Assembly: GCF_003675895.1 (NCBI RefSeq)
Contig: NZ_ML014793.1
Location: 1-37,749, forward strand
Direction: 5' to 3'
Source: Parashewanella curva
GTDB lineage: Bacteria > Pseudomonadota > Gammaproteobacteria > Enterobacterales > Shewanellaceae
DNA length: 37,749 nucleotides
Shown here: piece by piece, positions 23,466 through 31,922 of the stretch
Layout: the number at the start of each line of letters is the position of its first letter
How positions within the stretch are numbered: position 1 is the stretch's first letter
Position numbers and translations under genes: made by a program
The notes under the pieces: model-generated
What the model saw: the letters and a program-made list of their open reading frames with translations, nothing else
Told to the model about the DNA's origin: nothing
Databases searched by the model: none

Positions 23466-24695
23466 TTATAACTCTCTACGAGGAGATACAACCACGTTAG
23501 CAAAAATTAGCCCTGCGATTAGAGACATGAAAATCAAGAACACTTGTGTACCAATGTGGGATTGATTCAGCATGGTTTCACCCGCAATTAAAGAGTTCAA
23601 ACCAATATAGGTTTTGCTGCCCGGTACCAAAATAACGATACCTTGCAGTAACGCAATGGAAGCAGGGGCTTTCATCCAACGAGCAAATAAATTGGAGTAA
23701 ATCCCAACGGCCATCGCACCGAAGAAGATACCTATTGAGTCACCGATGTATTTACCACCCAAAATCGCGAAAGAAAAGGCGATGATCCCTGCTAATACTC
23801 CCCAAGGTGCGTCTTTAGGTCTGGCTTTAAACATGATAGCCAGACAGATAGATAATAATGGTACGGCAGTCCATACCGAACCTGTGGGCAGTGGCATTGA
23901 CTGGGTCGGGGTTACTGTACCAAATACGGCATGACCAATGGCTAGCCCAAGAAATGCGCCAAAATACAGTTTAAATAACAGCATTAAGGCATCCATAATT
24001 CGAGCAGTACCAGAAATCAAATCCCGAGAAGCTAATTCCGCTAACCCAATGGTTAAGGCTAATCCTGGGACAAAAGCAATTACCCCCGATAAAATGACCA
24101 CAGGAATGTTGATACTCGAATCGAATAATGCAGCAACGCCGCACATCACAAAACCGCCAAACAACGTGGAAAGCGGTTCTAGCATTTCAGCCATTTTTCG
24201 AGAGCGTTCAGCAATAAGCACAAAGGCAAAAACAATAAAACCTAATGCACCAGACCAAAATACATCATTCCAACTGGTGTTCATCAACATGGCAAAAGCG
24301 GCGGCAGAGACGGTAAATGCTAGCCAAGTTAACGCGGTTCCATAAGGATTTGGTTTATCTGCTATTTCGTCTAGTCGATCTAACGCTTCATCTAGATTTC
24401 GTTGTCCAGAGATCAACTCATCTACTAATTCATCGGTCCGAGCTAATGAACCTAAATCCAACTCTCCCGGTTTTACTCGAGCAAGGTGGTTATATTCATG
24501 CTCATCATGGTGATGAAGCACAAAGGTCATTGATGTTGGTGAAATAACGAAGTTGCCCTCAAGCCCAAGGCTTCGAGAGACTTTAGTTAAATGGGCCTCA
24601 AGTCGATACGCGGGAGTACCAAACTTGTGTAAAGCTTTGCCTAACTTAATGATAAACTTGCGTTTAATTCGAAATTCGTGGTCGTTCACTGTCAA
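23466..24695 (-). CDS. Threonine/serine exporter family protein (ThrE/YjjP-YjjB fusion type)
   Basis: A 409-residue inner-membrane exporter. The N-terminal soluble part has FIIKLGKALHKFGTPAYRLE and a segment FVISPTSMTFVLHHH as in the YjjP/ThrE domain; about five spans follow (from PYGTALTWLAFTVSAAAFAM). A second five-span unit (from VWTAVPLLSICLAIMF) corresponds to YjjB. One polypeptide thus unites what E. coli splits into YjjP and YjjB. The lysine- and arginine-free spans with conserved Gly-Pro (VILVPGSKTYIG) are typical. The start is either TTG 24695 or GTG 24689, with GAG nearby. Substrate preference (Thr, Ser or small dicarboxylates) cannot be told from sequence. Confidence 0.85.
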   Translation of the reverse strand: MTVNDHEFRIKRKFIIKLGKALHKFGTPAYRLEAHLTKVSRSLGLEGNFVISPTSMTFVLHHHDEHEYNHLARVKPGELDLGSLARTDELVDELISGQRNLDEALDRLDEIADKPNPYGTALTWLAFTVSAAAFAMLMNTSWNDVFWSGALGFIVFAFVLIAERSRKMAEMLEPLSTLFGGFVMCGVAALFDSSINIPVVILSGVIAFVPGLALTIGLAELASRDLISGTARIMDALMLLFKLYFGAFLGLAIGHAVFGTVTPTQSMPLPTGSVWTAVPLLSICLAIMFKARPKDAPWGVLAGIIAFSFAILGGKYIGDSIGIFFGAMAVGIYSNLFARWMKAPASIALLQGIVILVPGSKTYIGLNSLIAGETMLNQSHIGTQVFLIFMSLIAGLIFANVVVSPRREL

Positions 24696-24870
24696 TGCTC
24701 AATAAATAAAGGTTACATCAAAAACAATATAATTAAATCAACCAATTGGTCGTTATAAATTTGCGCGAATAATAGCTGATTTTTTGGAATTATGAGAGCT
24801 TTATTTGACCAAAATATGATGAAAATTTGATAATGTTGCTGATACGCTTAAAAATCAAATTTTTAGTAGA

Positions 24871-25635
24871 TTATTGTCGATAACATAACTGAAGTAATGT
24901 TGTGTTATCGCTCAATTTAACCGTATTTAAGATTTGCTGAACTCTCAGCTGTTGTAGTGATTGTTGACCGCCTACGGTTCTATAGAATTTAGAGGTGAGT
25001 TTTTGCAGTTGAGTTGACAAGTTATCTTCTGTCATTCGTCCCGCTTGTTGCTCTCGAATCAATTTTGCGGCTTGATATGCCAACTGACAAGTTAGGCTGT
25101 ATAGGTAATCGTCTGATAGTTGGAAGTCGGAATCCAAAGGCTGAATATCAGGGATTTCTAACAAGGCTTGAGATTGGTCACCAATCCAAATTGAAAAAAT
25201 ATAGTTTTGTGATGTAGGAGTCTCAGCCTGAATCGATTGCTGCTGAATTCTGTGTGTGGGAGTGAACTCTATACGAATGGCATCAGCTAATGGAGTCTCA
25301 CCGTGAAGACAATGCTGTAACATATAGAGTCTTCTGATTTGATCATCTCTTAGGTAACCGGGTTTATCAAAGCCATTAATTTTACGAGGGATATTTGGAC
25401 CAAGGTGAGTGGCATTATAGTGATCGCTGCCGTCGGTTACATAAGCGATATTTTCGAACAATTGGGTAATGGCATCATACTTTGTGTTTCCACGAAACAC
25501 ATAGTCAACTAATTTATCAAGCCAACCCATAGCTGCTGCTTCCTCTTTTGAGGTTGCGCAGGCTATTTGGCAAAGCCTTTGCTGTGTTAGCTTTGATAAA
25601 TCGTATGGCTGAAACCCTGATGTAATCACTGACAT
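24871..25635 (-). CDS. Protein of unknown function, 254 residues
   Basis: No family is recognised. The protein has no signal peptide and no membrane span. An N-terminal helical part contains MGWLDKLVDYVFRGNTKYDA and ITQLFENIAYVTDG. A mixed middle has RRLYMLQHCLHG and IRIEFTPTHRIQQQ, then a beta-like YIFSIWIGDQSQALLEI. The C-terminal half is helical and Gln-rich (QQSLQQLRVQQILNTV). AGG lies 8 nt before the ATG. The gene stands alone: the ThrE gene is 175 bp downstream and a palindromic repeat lies upstream. The WLDK-GG/GN-type opening superficially recalls some secreted bacterial effectors, but this is not enough for a call. Confidence 0.65.
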   Translation of the reverse strand: MSVITSGFQPYDLSKLTQQRLCQIACATSKEEAAAMGWLDKLVDYVFRGNTKYDAITQLFENIAYVTDGSDHYNATHLGPNIPRKINGFDKPGYLRDDQIRRLYMLQHCLHGETPLADAIRIEFTPTHRIQQQSIQAETPTSQNYIFSIWIGDQSQALLEIPDIQPLDSDFQLSDDYLYSLTCQLAYQAAKLIREQQAGRMTEDNLSTQLQKLTSKFYRTVGGQQSLQQLRVQQILNTVKLSDNTTLLQLCYRQ

Positions 25636-25972
25636 TAATTAGGCCTATTTTTAGGTGCCCTTGAATAGTTTTAGCAATAGAAAATTAGAGTGCCAAGGTA
25701 TCTAAACACAGTTTAATTTGTTGGTAATAATCAATGGTTCGGACACTTTTTATAAGTAATTGAATTTACAAAATTTTATAAATTGAATCTGAAAACACAG
25801 ATTCATTAAAATTCAATGACTTACTAAATATTGAGGCGCGACCAATCAAAAACTGTCCGAAGTATTGAATAATGAAAAATGTTGAATATTTATTCACTGG
25901 AGAGTAACGTTTACTTCGAATGGACGATGATAAAAATGGATGTCACTAATTTTATCTATTGAGGTACTCAAC
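25636..25972. other. Intergenic region with nested palindrome
   Basis: The 337-bp gap between two divergent genes is AT-rich. About 124 bp of it is a nested inverted repeat (25738-25861, listed separately). The remainder (25862-25972) holds the leader of the small secreted protein, with GAGG just before its start. No other structure was seen. Confidence 0.5.
25738..25861. repeat. 124-bp nested palindrome, MITE-like
   Basis: Terminal arms TTCGGACACTTTTT (25738-25751) and AAAAACTGTCCGAA (25848-25861) pair at 13 of 14 positions. Inside them AAGTAATTGAATTT (25754-25767) and AAATTCAATGACTT (25809-25822) pair at 13 of 14. A central TGAATCTG-AAAACA-CAGATTCA hairpin (25784-25805) is perfect. Three roughly concentric inverted repeats with no coding capacity fit a non-autonomous miniature transposon, but no target duplication is obvious. 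Confidence 0.55.
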
Positions 25973-26404
25973 ATGAAAATCTCTAAAATCGTCAAAAAAC
26001 TTAGTCTTCTTGCCCTTGCCCTGCCTGTTTTTGCTTTAGCTCAACCCTGTCATTCAACAGACAAAAAAGTTCAAGCAAGTAATTATAATGTCAATCCCGG
26101 CTGTGTTGGTTCTCCAACAGGGGCTGACTTTTGCAAGAGTGCCGCTAAAGGGGCAAAACTGAAAGGTTGTTACCCTATTTTTAACTCGTCATCTAAAGTG
26201 AGATTGTATTTTGTTTACTCACCATCGTATAAAAAAGGTGTAATTAATCAATGCGTAACAAATAATAGTCAATTTAGTAAAAGTGATACGCCTACGGATG
26301 TTGAAGTGGCGAACATATCGACTGACGCCATCATCTACAACGGGGAAATTAAAAATAATGTTGGGCTAAAGTGTGATGAAACTCAGTGTAAAGCATGGCA
26401 ATAA
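25973..26404 (+). CDS. Small secreted cysteine-rich protein of unknown function
   Basis: From the ATG at 25973 (GAGG 8 nt upstream) it has 143 residues. A clear Sec signal peptide, MKISKIVKKLSLLALALPVF-ALA, is cleaved before QPCHS. The mature part of about 120 residues has seven cysteines (QPC, PGC, DFC, KGC, NQC, LKC, TQC), suggesting three disulfides and one free or bridging Cys, and is lysine-rich. No domain is recognised. An in-frame earlier start at 25940 has no ribosome site. It is monocistronic, with its own terminator. Its promoter region adjoins or includes the nested palindrome. Confidence 0.75.
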   Translation: MKISKIVKKLSLLALALPVFALAQPCHSTDKKVQASNYNVNPGCVGSPTGADFCKSAAKGAKLKGCYPIFNSSSKVRLYFVYSPSYKKGVINQCVTNNSQFSKSDTPTDVEVANISTDAIIYNGEIKNNVGLKCDETQCKAWQ

Positions 26405-26412
26405 AAGAAGAG

Positions 26413-26441
26413 CCGCTTGACTGAGGCCAAGCGGTTTTTTT
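26413..26441 (+). terminator. Rho-independent terminator of the small secreted protein
   Basis: CCGCTTG (26413-26419), an 8-nt loop and CAAGCGG (26428-26434) are followed by T7. The convergent natB ends 11 bp further on and may share the hairpin. Confidence 0.85.
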
Positions 26442-26451
26442 ATAAGGAAAT

Positions 26452-27588
26452 TTAAAGTCCAAAAATCGTCTTTTCGCTTTTTAACGCTTTTTCCATTCCT
26501 AATATCAATCCAATAGACAGCAACAAAGTTATTAGGTTTGATGCCATTAAAGGTGCCATATCGATGGCTTTACCTTTGATAAAATCCATTAACGCTTGTT
26601 GCTGACCTGAAACGGGCAGCCATTGTAAAGTATCAGGAGCTAAATCGTAGCTGGTGGCGATAGACAGCATCATGGGCACAAACAAGGTAAACGAAATATA
26701 GGTTTGAGCCTCTTTGAAGCTTTTTGCGAAAAACGAAACAAAAAGTTGTAATGTTGATGCCATAATCGCAATTGGCAACGCCAATAAACAACCTAAGACG
26801 ACAAACTCAAAACTCACGTTTATGGTAAAGCCTAATTCTTGCCATGGCACAATAGTGTAGGCAGCTTTGGATACCAGCAAAGTTAATAATAGCCCTGTCA
26901 TCGCTAGTGTGGTTACTGCTAACACCTTAGATAATACGATTTGACGAGTCGACAGTGGGTGGCTGAGTAATAAGGTTAAAGAGTTACGTTCACGTTCACC
27001 AGCGCTGGTATCTATGGCATGGTTCATACCGCAAATAAACACTGCATAAATGATACTTAAAATAGCAACTCCGAAGATAAAACTTCCTTTTGATTGTTTG
27101 GTCGCTTGATCTTCCATGACAACTTTAATTGGTTGTACTACGGCAGGGTTAATACCACGAGCAATCAATCTAAGGCTTGCCATCTCACTACTATAGCCTT
27201 GCAAAGCACGTTGAACACGGTTGATTGAACTTTTAAGCTTTTGCTCTGAGTTATCAGCGATCAAAGTCACTGTTGCGGGTTTTCCTTGATTCATGTCTTT
27301 GGCAAAGTCATGACTGATCGTCAATGTAATCGCTTTAAGATCTTCACCTGTACCGTGGGTTATACCACGGCTTTCAAGATAACGGACTAAATCAGGCGCG
27401 TTTTGAGATTTTTTAATGGTGATATTCAAATCACTAGGACTTGAAAACTTATTGATCAACATAAAAAATATGCCGCACATGAGTAATGGTGAACCAATGG
27501 CATAGTACATCACCGCCATTACCGAGCGTTTGTCACGAATCGCATCGACCAGTTCTTTTTTGAGTAGGGTATTTAAGAGTTTCATCAT
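26452..27588 (-). CDS. natB: ABC-2 type transporter permease, NatB-like
   Basis: The 378-residue membrane subunit of an ABC exporter of the NatAB type (sodium efflux in Bacillus). An N-terminal cytoplasmic helix (LLNTLLKKELVDAIRDKRSV) is followed by a first span, a large extracytoplasmic domain (about 50-165), and five or six spans from GSFIFGVAILSIIYAVFICG onward. The coupling loop SAGERERNSLTLLLSHPLST is the hallmark of NatB and CcmB-like permeases. Its start overlaps the ATPase gene by ATGA. The true substrate is unknown. Confidence 0.85.
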   Translation of the reverse strand: MMKLLNTLLKKELVDAIRDKRSVMAVMYYAIGSPLLMCGIFFMLINKFSSPSDLNITIKKSQNAPDLVRYLESRGITHGTGEDLKAITLTISHDFAKDMNQGKPATVTLIADNSEQKLKSSINRVQRALQGYSSEMASLRLIARGINPAVVQPIKVVMEDQATKQSKGSFIFGVAILSIIYAVFICGMNHAIDTSAGERERNSLTLLLSHPLSTRQIVLSKVLAVTTLAMTGLLLTLLVSKAAYTIVPWQELGFTINVSFEFVVLGCLLALPIAIMASTLQLFVSFFAKSFKEAQTYISFTLFVPMMLSIATSYDLAPDTLQWLPVSGQQQALMDFIKGKAIDMAPLMASNLITLLLSIGLILGMEKALKSEKTIFGL

Positions 27589-28319
27589 GCTGCGATCCCC
27601 TCATCACTGCCAATCAACTTGATAAAGGCTTCTTCCAATGAGGTTTCACCTGCCATCTCACATAACTTTTCTGGGCTGCCTACAGCTACCACTTTGCCTT
27701 TTGCCATCACGATAACCTGATCGCACAAAGCAGCGACTTCTTGCATAACATGGCTGGAAAACAATACACAGTGGCCTTGCTCTTTTAGTTGTTGCAAGTT
27801 ACTTCGCAGTAAACGGGTACTCATAACATCTAAACCACGAGTCGGTTCATCTAAAATCACATTAGTAGGTTGGTGGACGATGGCTTGTGCTAATGCGGTT
27901 TTCATACGTTGACCCTGAGAAAAACCTTTACAGCGGCGGTCGGCAATATCGTCAAGTTTTAGCATTTGGATAGCGCGTTCAGTTGCGTCTTTAGCCTGTG
28001 CTTTTGAAAGACCGCTCAGTTCAGCAAAGTAACTGATGTATTCTCTTGGCGTTAAGCGTTCATATAAACCGAAAGGATCAGGGAATAACCCTAATTGTTG
28101 TTTAGCGGCAATGGGATCTTTTCGTACATCAATACCATCAATTTCCGCTACGCCATCGTCAGGCTGTAGTAAGCCAAATAAAGTGCGCAGACAGGTTGTT
28201 TTACCAGCGCCATTGGGGCCGAGTAGTCCTGTAATTTGACCGTTTAACGCTTTAAAGCTCAAATCATCCAGAGCTTGTACATCACCAATCCGTTTCGATA
28301 AGTGTTTAACTTCTATCAT
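27585..28319 (-). CDS. natA: ABC transporter ATP-binding protein, NatA-like
   Basis: A 244-residue ATPase partner of the NatB-like permease. Walker A GPNGAGKTT (34-42), the Q-loop region QQLGLFPDPFGLYERLT, a signature FSQGQRMK, Walker B NVILDEP and the switch His in LFSSHVMQEV are all present, so it should be active. The signature reads FSQGQ instead of LSGGQ, as is seen in many NatA-type proteins. It is 4 bp downstream of the alpha/beta hydrolase gene and overlaps natB, giving a tight hydrolase-natA-natB operon. Confidence 0.88.
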   Translation of the reverse strand: MIEVKHLSKRIGDVQALDDLSFKALNGQITGLLGPNGAGKTTCLRTLFGLLQPDDGVAEIDGIDVRKDPIAAKQQLGLFPDPFGLYERLTPREYISYFAELSGLSKAQAKDATERAIQMLKLDDIADRRCKGFSQGQRMKTALAQAIVHQPTNVILDEPTRGLDVMSTRLLRSNLQQLKEQGHCVLFSSHVMQEVAALCDQVIVMAKGKVVAVGSPEKLCEMAGETSLEEAFIKLIGSDEGIAA

Positions 28320-28322
28320 GGC

Positions 28323-29846
28323 TTACTCCTTAGCCTTAGCTGGCAGTGGTTCAACGCTACTGGCATTGAGGTAAAAACTGCGACGCAGATCTTTTTTAAG
28401 GCACTTATCGTCAAGCTTATCGACATTGCCTTCGTTGACGAGCTGAGCGACTAACTTATTACCACAAGATTGTAATGCGACACCGTGAGTCGCGTATGGA
28501 GCAATAAAGTGTTTGGCATGAGTTAACTTTTCTTCAGCTAGGTGTCCCCAAGACGGTGGTGTTGCAGGGTCGAGTTCCCCTGACAGCAACAGTGTTGGAA
28601 TTGCACTATCAATAGCATGACTAAATGAAGCCTTTACAGCAGGCATATTCCAGACAGGGCAAGTTTGTTCAATGACTTGGAGCAGTGAACGGCCAAAATA
28701 GCTAGCGTCAGCTTTGGCTTTAAGCTCTGGTGTCAGTCTAGGTAAGTCTTCGCCACACACGACAGATGCATGCATTCCCATGGCTAAATCTAAACCAGAC
28801 TGAGTAATGGAATATAGACCAAGAATAGATTGATAGTTACCTTTGTTGGCTTGATGGATTGCATAAGGTAATAGTGAGCGAATGTTACTGGAATATAAGC
28901 CCATACGAATAGTGCCAAGGAACTTGCTTTTGGTGAGCAATAAATGAGTCGGTTCGCCGGTAGAGGGATCGTTTACCTTTCCTTGATACGGTTGATCGTG
29001 TAAGCGTTTCGAGGTGGTTAAATAATCCCGTTTTAATTCAGGAAACGCCTGATCACACGCTTTAGATTGCCTACAGTCTTGGAATAACAATTCAACAGAA
29101 CGGTCGATAGCTTCACCAATAGCAAGCACACTTTGTTGCATCGGTACCACACCGTCTAAAGTCACGGTTGCGAGTGATTGGGTGTAATGACGCATATAAA
29201 GTTGTGCCATGCGGCTGCCATAGGAAATGCCATATAGATGGAATTTTTGGTAGCCCAACGCTTTTCTTACGGCTTCAAAATCACTGACAGCAATATCACT
29301 GCTGTATTGGGTTACGTCTGCTTTTTTCGATAAATCCGATAAACACTTCTGTGTTTCCTTTTGGTTGTCGACAGTTTCATCGTTAAAAGCTAGTGCATCG
29401 ATATTATCAAATTCACAGTTAAGAATATTAGAGCGACCGGTACCGCGTTGATCGATGAGTAAAATATCTCGAGTTTCGCGGATTTTAGAAAAGGTTCGAT
29501 TAAATCCTGCGGCATTATCTATAGCCGATTGCCCAGGACCTCCGGCAATAGCAACAAAAGCTTCACTAGGGTGCTGGTTTTTAATGGCAGGCAAAATGGC
29601 ATAATGAATATCAATATTACGTGCGTTAGGTTTATTTGGGTTCTCAGGAACCGTCACCATTCCGCAAAGCACTTTTTCACTTAAGCCCTTTAGATAGCAG
29701 GATGATTGCTCACCTGTAGTGTTTGTTAGGTTAGCTTGCGCTGCTACTGAAAGTGCTGATTGAACTAAGCCAATGAACAATAGGGCTGCCCATTGTGATT
29801 TATTCACTTTCATTAAGCGGGCGCTTTTGAGCATCCATAGCTGCAT
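28323..29846 (-). CDS. Exported alpha/beta hydrolase, tripeptidyl aminopeptidase-like (S33 type)
   Basis: A 507-residue exported enzyme. The start at 29846 has AGGGA 7 nt upstream. A signal peptide spans about residues 14-37, ending AAQANL. The alpha/beta-hydrolase core has an oxyanion GGPG (102-105), IDQRGTGRS (131-139), the nucleophile elbow GISYGS with Ser208, a helical lid, and a C-terminal TAP-like part with the catalytic Asp in SGELDPATPP and His in ATHGV. This layout is that of proline iminopeptidase and tripeptidyl aminopeptidases, which cleave short peptides from the N-terminus. It is the first gene of the operon with NatAB, so a function in processing something that NatAB exports is possible but unproven. 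Confidence 0.85.
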   Translation of the reverse strand: MQLWMLKSARLMKVNKSQWAALLFIGLVQSALSVAAQANLTNTTGEQSSCYLKGLSEKVLCGMVTVPENPNKPNARNIDIHYAILPAIKNQHPSEAFVAIAGGPGQSAIDNAAGFNRTFSKIRETRDILLIDQRGTGRSNILNCEFDNIDALAFNDETVDNQKETQKCLSDLSKKADVTQYSSDIAVSDFEAVRKALGYQKFHLYGISYGSRMAQLYMRHYTQSLATVTLDGVVPMQQSVLAIGEAIDRSVELLFQDCRQSKACDQAFPELKRDYLTTSKRLHDQPYQGKVNDPSTGEPTHLLLTKSKFLGTIRMGLYSSNIRSLLPYAIHQANKGNYQSILGLYSITQSGLDLAMGMHASVVCGEDLPRLTPELKAKADASYFGRSLLQVIEQTCPVWNMPAVKASFSHAIDSAIPTLLLSGELDPATPPSWGHLAEEKLTHAKHFIAPYATHGVALQSCGNKLVAQLVNEGNVDKLDDKCLKKDLRRSFYLNASSVEPLPAKAKE

Positions 29847-30031
29847 GAAATGTCCCTTATTTTGATGAAATAAACGCCTTAGCCTAATGAGTCATTATTA
29901 GAAAATCAAACGACAACATGATTGAAATTGTAATGGAGTGTGAGTGTATCGTTTCCCCTAGAGTGCTTTTTTACTTTTATCAGTACGGTGTTCATATTAT
30001 TTGAGTAAAAACTCTCTGGCATTCCAATACA

Positions 30032-30061
30032 GTTCCGCTACAATGCCGAAAAAAGCGGAAC
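30032..30061 (+). promoter_or_regulatory. Inverted repeat before the acyl-CoA ligase
   Basis: GTTCCGCT (30032-30039) and AGCGGAAC (30054-30061) form a perfect 8-bp inverted repeat with a 14-nt spacer, ending 18 bp before the start codon. It could be a fatty-acid-responsive operator, or a leader hairpin close enough to affect ribosome access. It does not match FadR, PsrA or FabR consensus sequences as I know them. Confidence 0.4.
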
Positions 30062-30079
30062 AGTTGTAAGCTATTTATT

Positions 30080-31867
30080 ATGTCGTTAGAGCAGTATCAG
30101 TTAATTTCTTTACTTCGTAGCCAAACTCGTAGCCAACCAGACGCCATCGCCCTTGAGGGCTATGATGCCATGGAAAAATGGCGTAGCGTGAGTTGGCAAC
30201 GTTTTGAAGATGTTACCCAACAATTGGCACAGTGGTTGATCCACAATGGTGTTCAAACACAAGACAGATGTGCCATCATGTCGAAGAATTGTCCACAATG
30301 GACATGCGCTGATATTGCCATCTTAAAAGCCAGAAACGTAGTAGTTCCCCTTTATCCAACCTCTACAACAGATCAAGCCGCATTCATTATTAATGATTCT
30401 GAAGCTAAGGTATTATTCGTCGATGACGAAGCGGCTTACCAACAAGCCTGTGAGTTGAAGTCTCAATGTCCAAGCCTTGAAAAGATCGTTGTTTTCGATG
30501 AAAACACTCAATTAACGTCCAATAGTGACTGTCATTTTGATGTGATATTGCAAGACAAAAGCTATTTGTGTGAAGGTGAGCTTAAGGCACGATTAACCAG
30601 TAGTGAACTGGATGATTTACTTACCCTGATATACACATCAGGCACAACGGGTCAGCCTAAAGGGGTGATGCTTGATCATCGCAATATCGCTTCTACAATT
30701 CGTCAGCATGACACTAAGCTCAAAGTCAATGCTGGTGAAGTATCACTGGCGTTGCTGCCGCTAAGCCATATCTTTGAGCGTGGCTGGAGCTTTTATGCTT
30801 TATGTCGTGGCGTAAAAAATGTTTACCTAACTGATACTCAAAAAGCCAAAGAAGCCATGGAAGCGGTAAAACCACATACTTTATGTGTTGTACCACGCTT
30901 TTTAGAAAAAATTTACAGTGCTATTCAAGACAAGGTAATCAAGTCTTCACCAGCTAAGCGCAAGTTGTTTTCATGGGCATTAGCCATTGGTGAGCAGAAA
31001 TTCGAAGCTTCCCAAGGTCGTCGAGGTTCAAATCCACTGCTCGCTTTTCAATGGAAACTCGCCAACCAATTAGTATTCAGCAAGTTGCAGAAAGCCCTTG
31101 GTGGTCGACTTAAATTTATGCCTTGTGGTGGTGCAGCATTAGAAACGAAAGTTGAACGTTTTTTTCAAGCCATCGATGTGCCAGTACTTTGTGGCTATGG
31201 CATGACAGAAACAACGGCCACTGTGACCTGTAACACTGTGGATAATCGTGTTCCGGGTTCTAATGGTCAGCCGCTAGATGAAACTGAAGTTAAAATCGGT
31301 GATAACAATGAAATCATGGTTCGTGGCGATACCGTGATGCGTGGGTATTATAATCGACCCGATGAAAATGAAACTACGTTTGAAGATGGTTGGTTGAAAA
31401 CGGGTGACGCAGGTAAGTTTGATGACAATGGTAATTTGATCATCACTGATCGCATTAAAGAATTAATGAAAACCTCAAACGGCAAGTATATTGCGCCACA
31501 ACGAGTTGAAGGTAAAGTTGGCTGCTGCCCTTACATTGAGCAAGTAGCAGTGATCGCCGAATCAAAGAATTACGTGACAGCTTTGATTGTACCCGCGTTT
31601 GAAGCGTTAGAAGAATGGGCGAAAGAGCAAGGTTTAAAATATTCTTCTCCCCTTGATTTAGTGCGTCACAGTAAAGTGATCGATTTGTTTGAGCAGCGTT
31701 TAAAAGAAGTACAACAAGAGCTGGCCAATTTTGAACAAGTCAAAAAATTCACACTGCTTTCGGATGCATTCTCAATGGAAGCAGGGCTAATCACACCAAC
31801 CTTGAAGCTACGTCGTAAGATGATTTACCATAAGTACGACAGCGAAATTCGCGCTATGTATAAGTAA
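30080..31867 (+). CDS. Long-chain acyl-CoA synthetase (AMP-forming)
   Basis: Activates fatty acids to acyl-CoA by way of an acyl-adenylate. The 595 residues have the FadD15/ACSL layout: the P-loop-like LIYTSGTTGQPKGVML (about 184-199), the ACSL gate region around LPLSHIFERGWSFY, the adenylate motif YGMTETTATV (about 374), the hinge TGDAGKFDDNG (about 441) and ITDRIKELMKTSNGKYIAPQ with the C-terminal-domain lysine. The protein looks complete and active. It is followed by a terminator and then a thioesterase gene, an activate-and-release pair. The start codon has no strong ribosome site; a hairpin sits just upstream. The exact chain-length preference is unknown. Confidence 0.9.
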   Translation: MSLEQYQLISLLRSQTRSQPDAIALEGYDAMEKWRSVSWQRFEDVTQQLAQWLIHNGVQTQDRCAIMSKNCPQWTCADIAILKARNVVVPLYPTSTTDQAAFIINDSEAKVLFVDDEAAYQQACELKSQCPSLEKIVVFDENTQLTSNSDCHFDVILQDKSYLCEGELKARLTSSELDDLLTLIYTSGTTGQPKGVMLDHRNIASTIRQHDTKLKVNAGEVSLALLPLSHIFERGWSFYALCRGVKNVYLTDTQKAKEAMEAVKPHTLCVVPRFLEKIYSAIQDKVIKSSPAKRKLFSWALAIGEQKFEASQGRRGSNPLLAFQWKLANQLVFSKLQKALGGRLKFMPCGGAALETKVERFFQAIDVPVLCGYGMTETTATVTCNTVDNRVPGSNGQPLDETEVKIGDNNEIMVRGDTVMRGYYNRPDENETTFEDGWLKTGDAGKFDDNGNLIITDRIKELMKTSNGKYIAPQRVEGKVGCCPYIEQVAVIAESKNYVTALIVPAFEALEEWAKEQGLKYSSPLDLVRHSKVIDLFEQRLKEVQQELANFEQVKKFTLLSDAFSMEAGLITPTLKLRRKMIYHKYDSEIRAMYK

Positions 31868-31871
31868 ATTT

Positions 31872-31905
31872 AAAAAGCCGCAGTCAACATATTGCGGCTT
31901 TTTAG
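31872..31905 (+). terminator. Rho-independent terminator after the acyl-CoA ligase
   Basis: AAAAGCCGCA (31873-31882), a 10-nt loop and TGCGGCTTTT (31893-31902), with further T. The thioesterase start lies 20 bp later, so read-through or a separate promoter is needed for it. Confidence 0.8.
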
Positions 31906-31922
31906 TTAGGGAACAAAAATTT

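Noticed and set aside
23746-24547. Plus-strand open frames inside the ThrE-like gene
   Set aside because: They lie antisense to a clearly homologous membrane protein gene and have no ribosome sites or recognisable products.
24735-24755. ACCAATTGGT palindrome upstream of the ThrE-like gene as an operator
   Set aside because: A single 10-bp AT-rich palindrome is expected by chance in a region of this size, and nothing else supports regulation.
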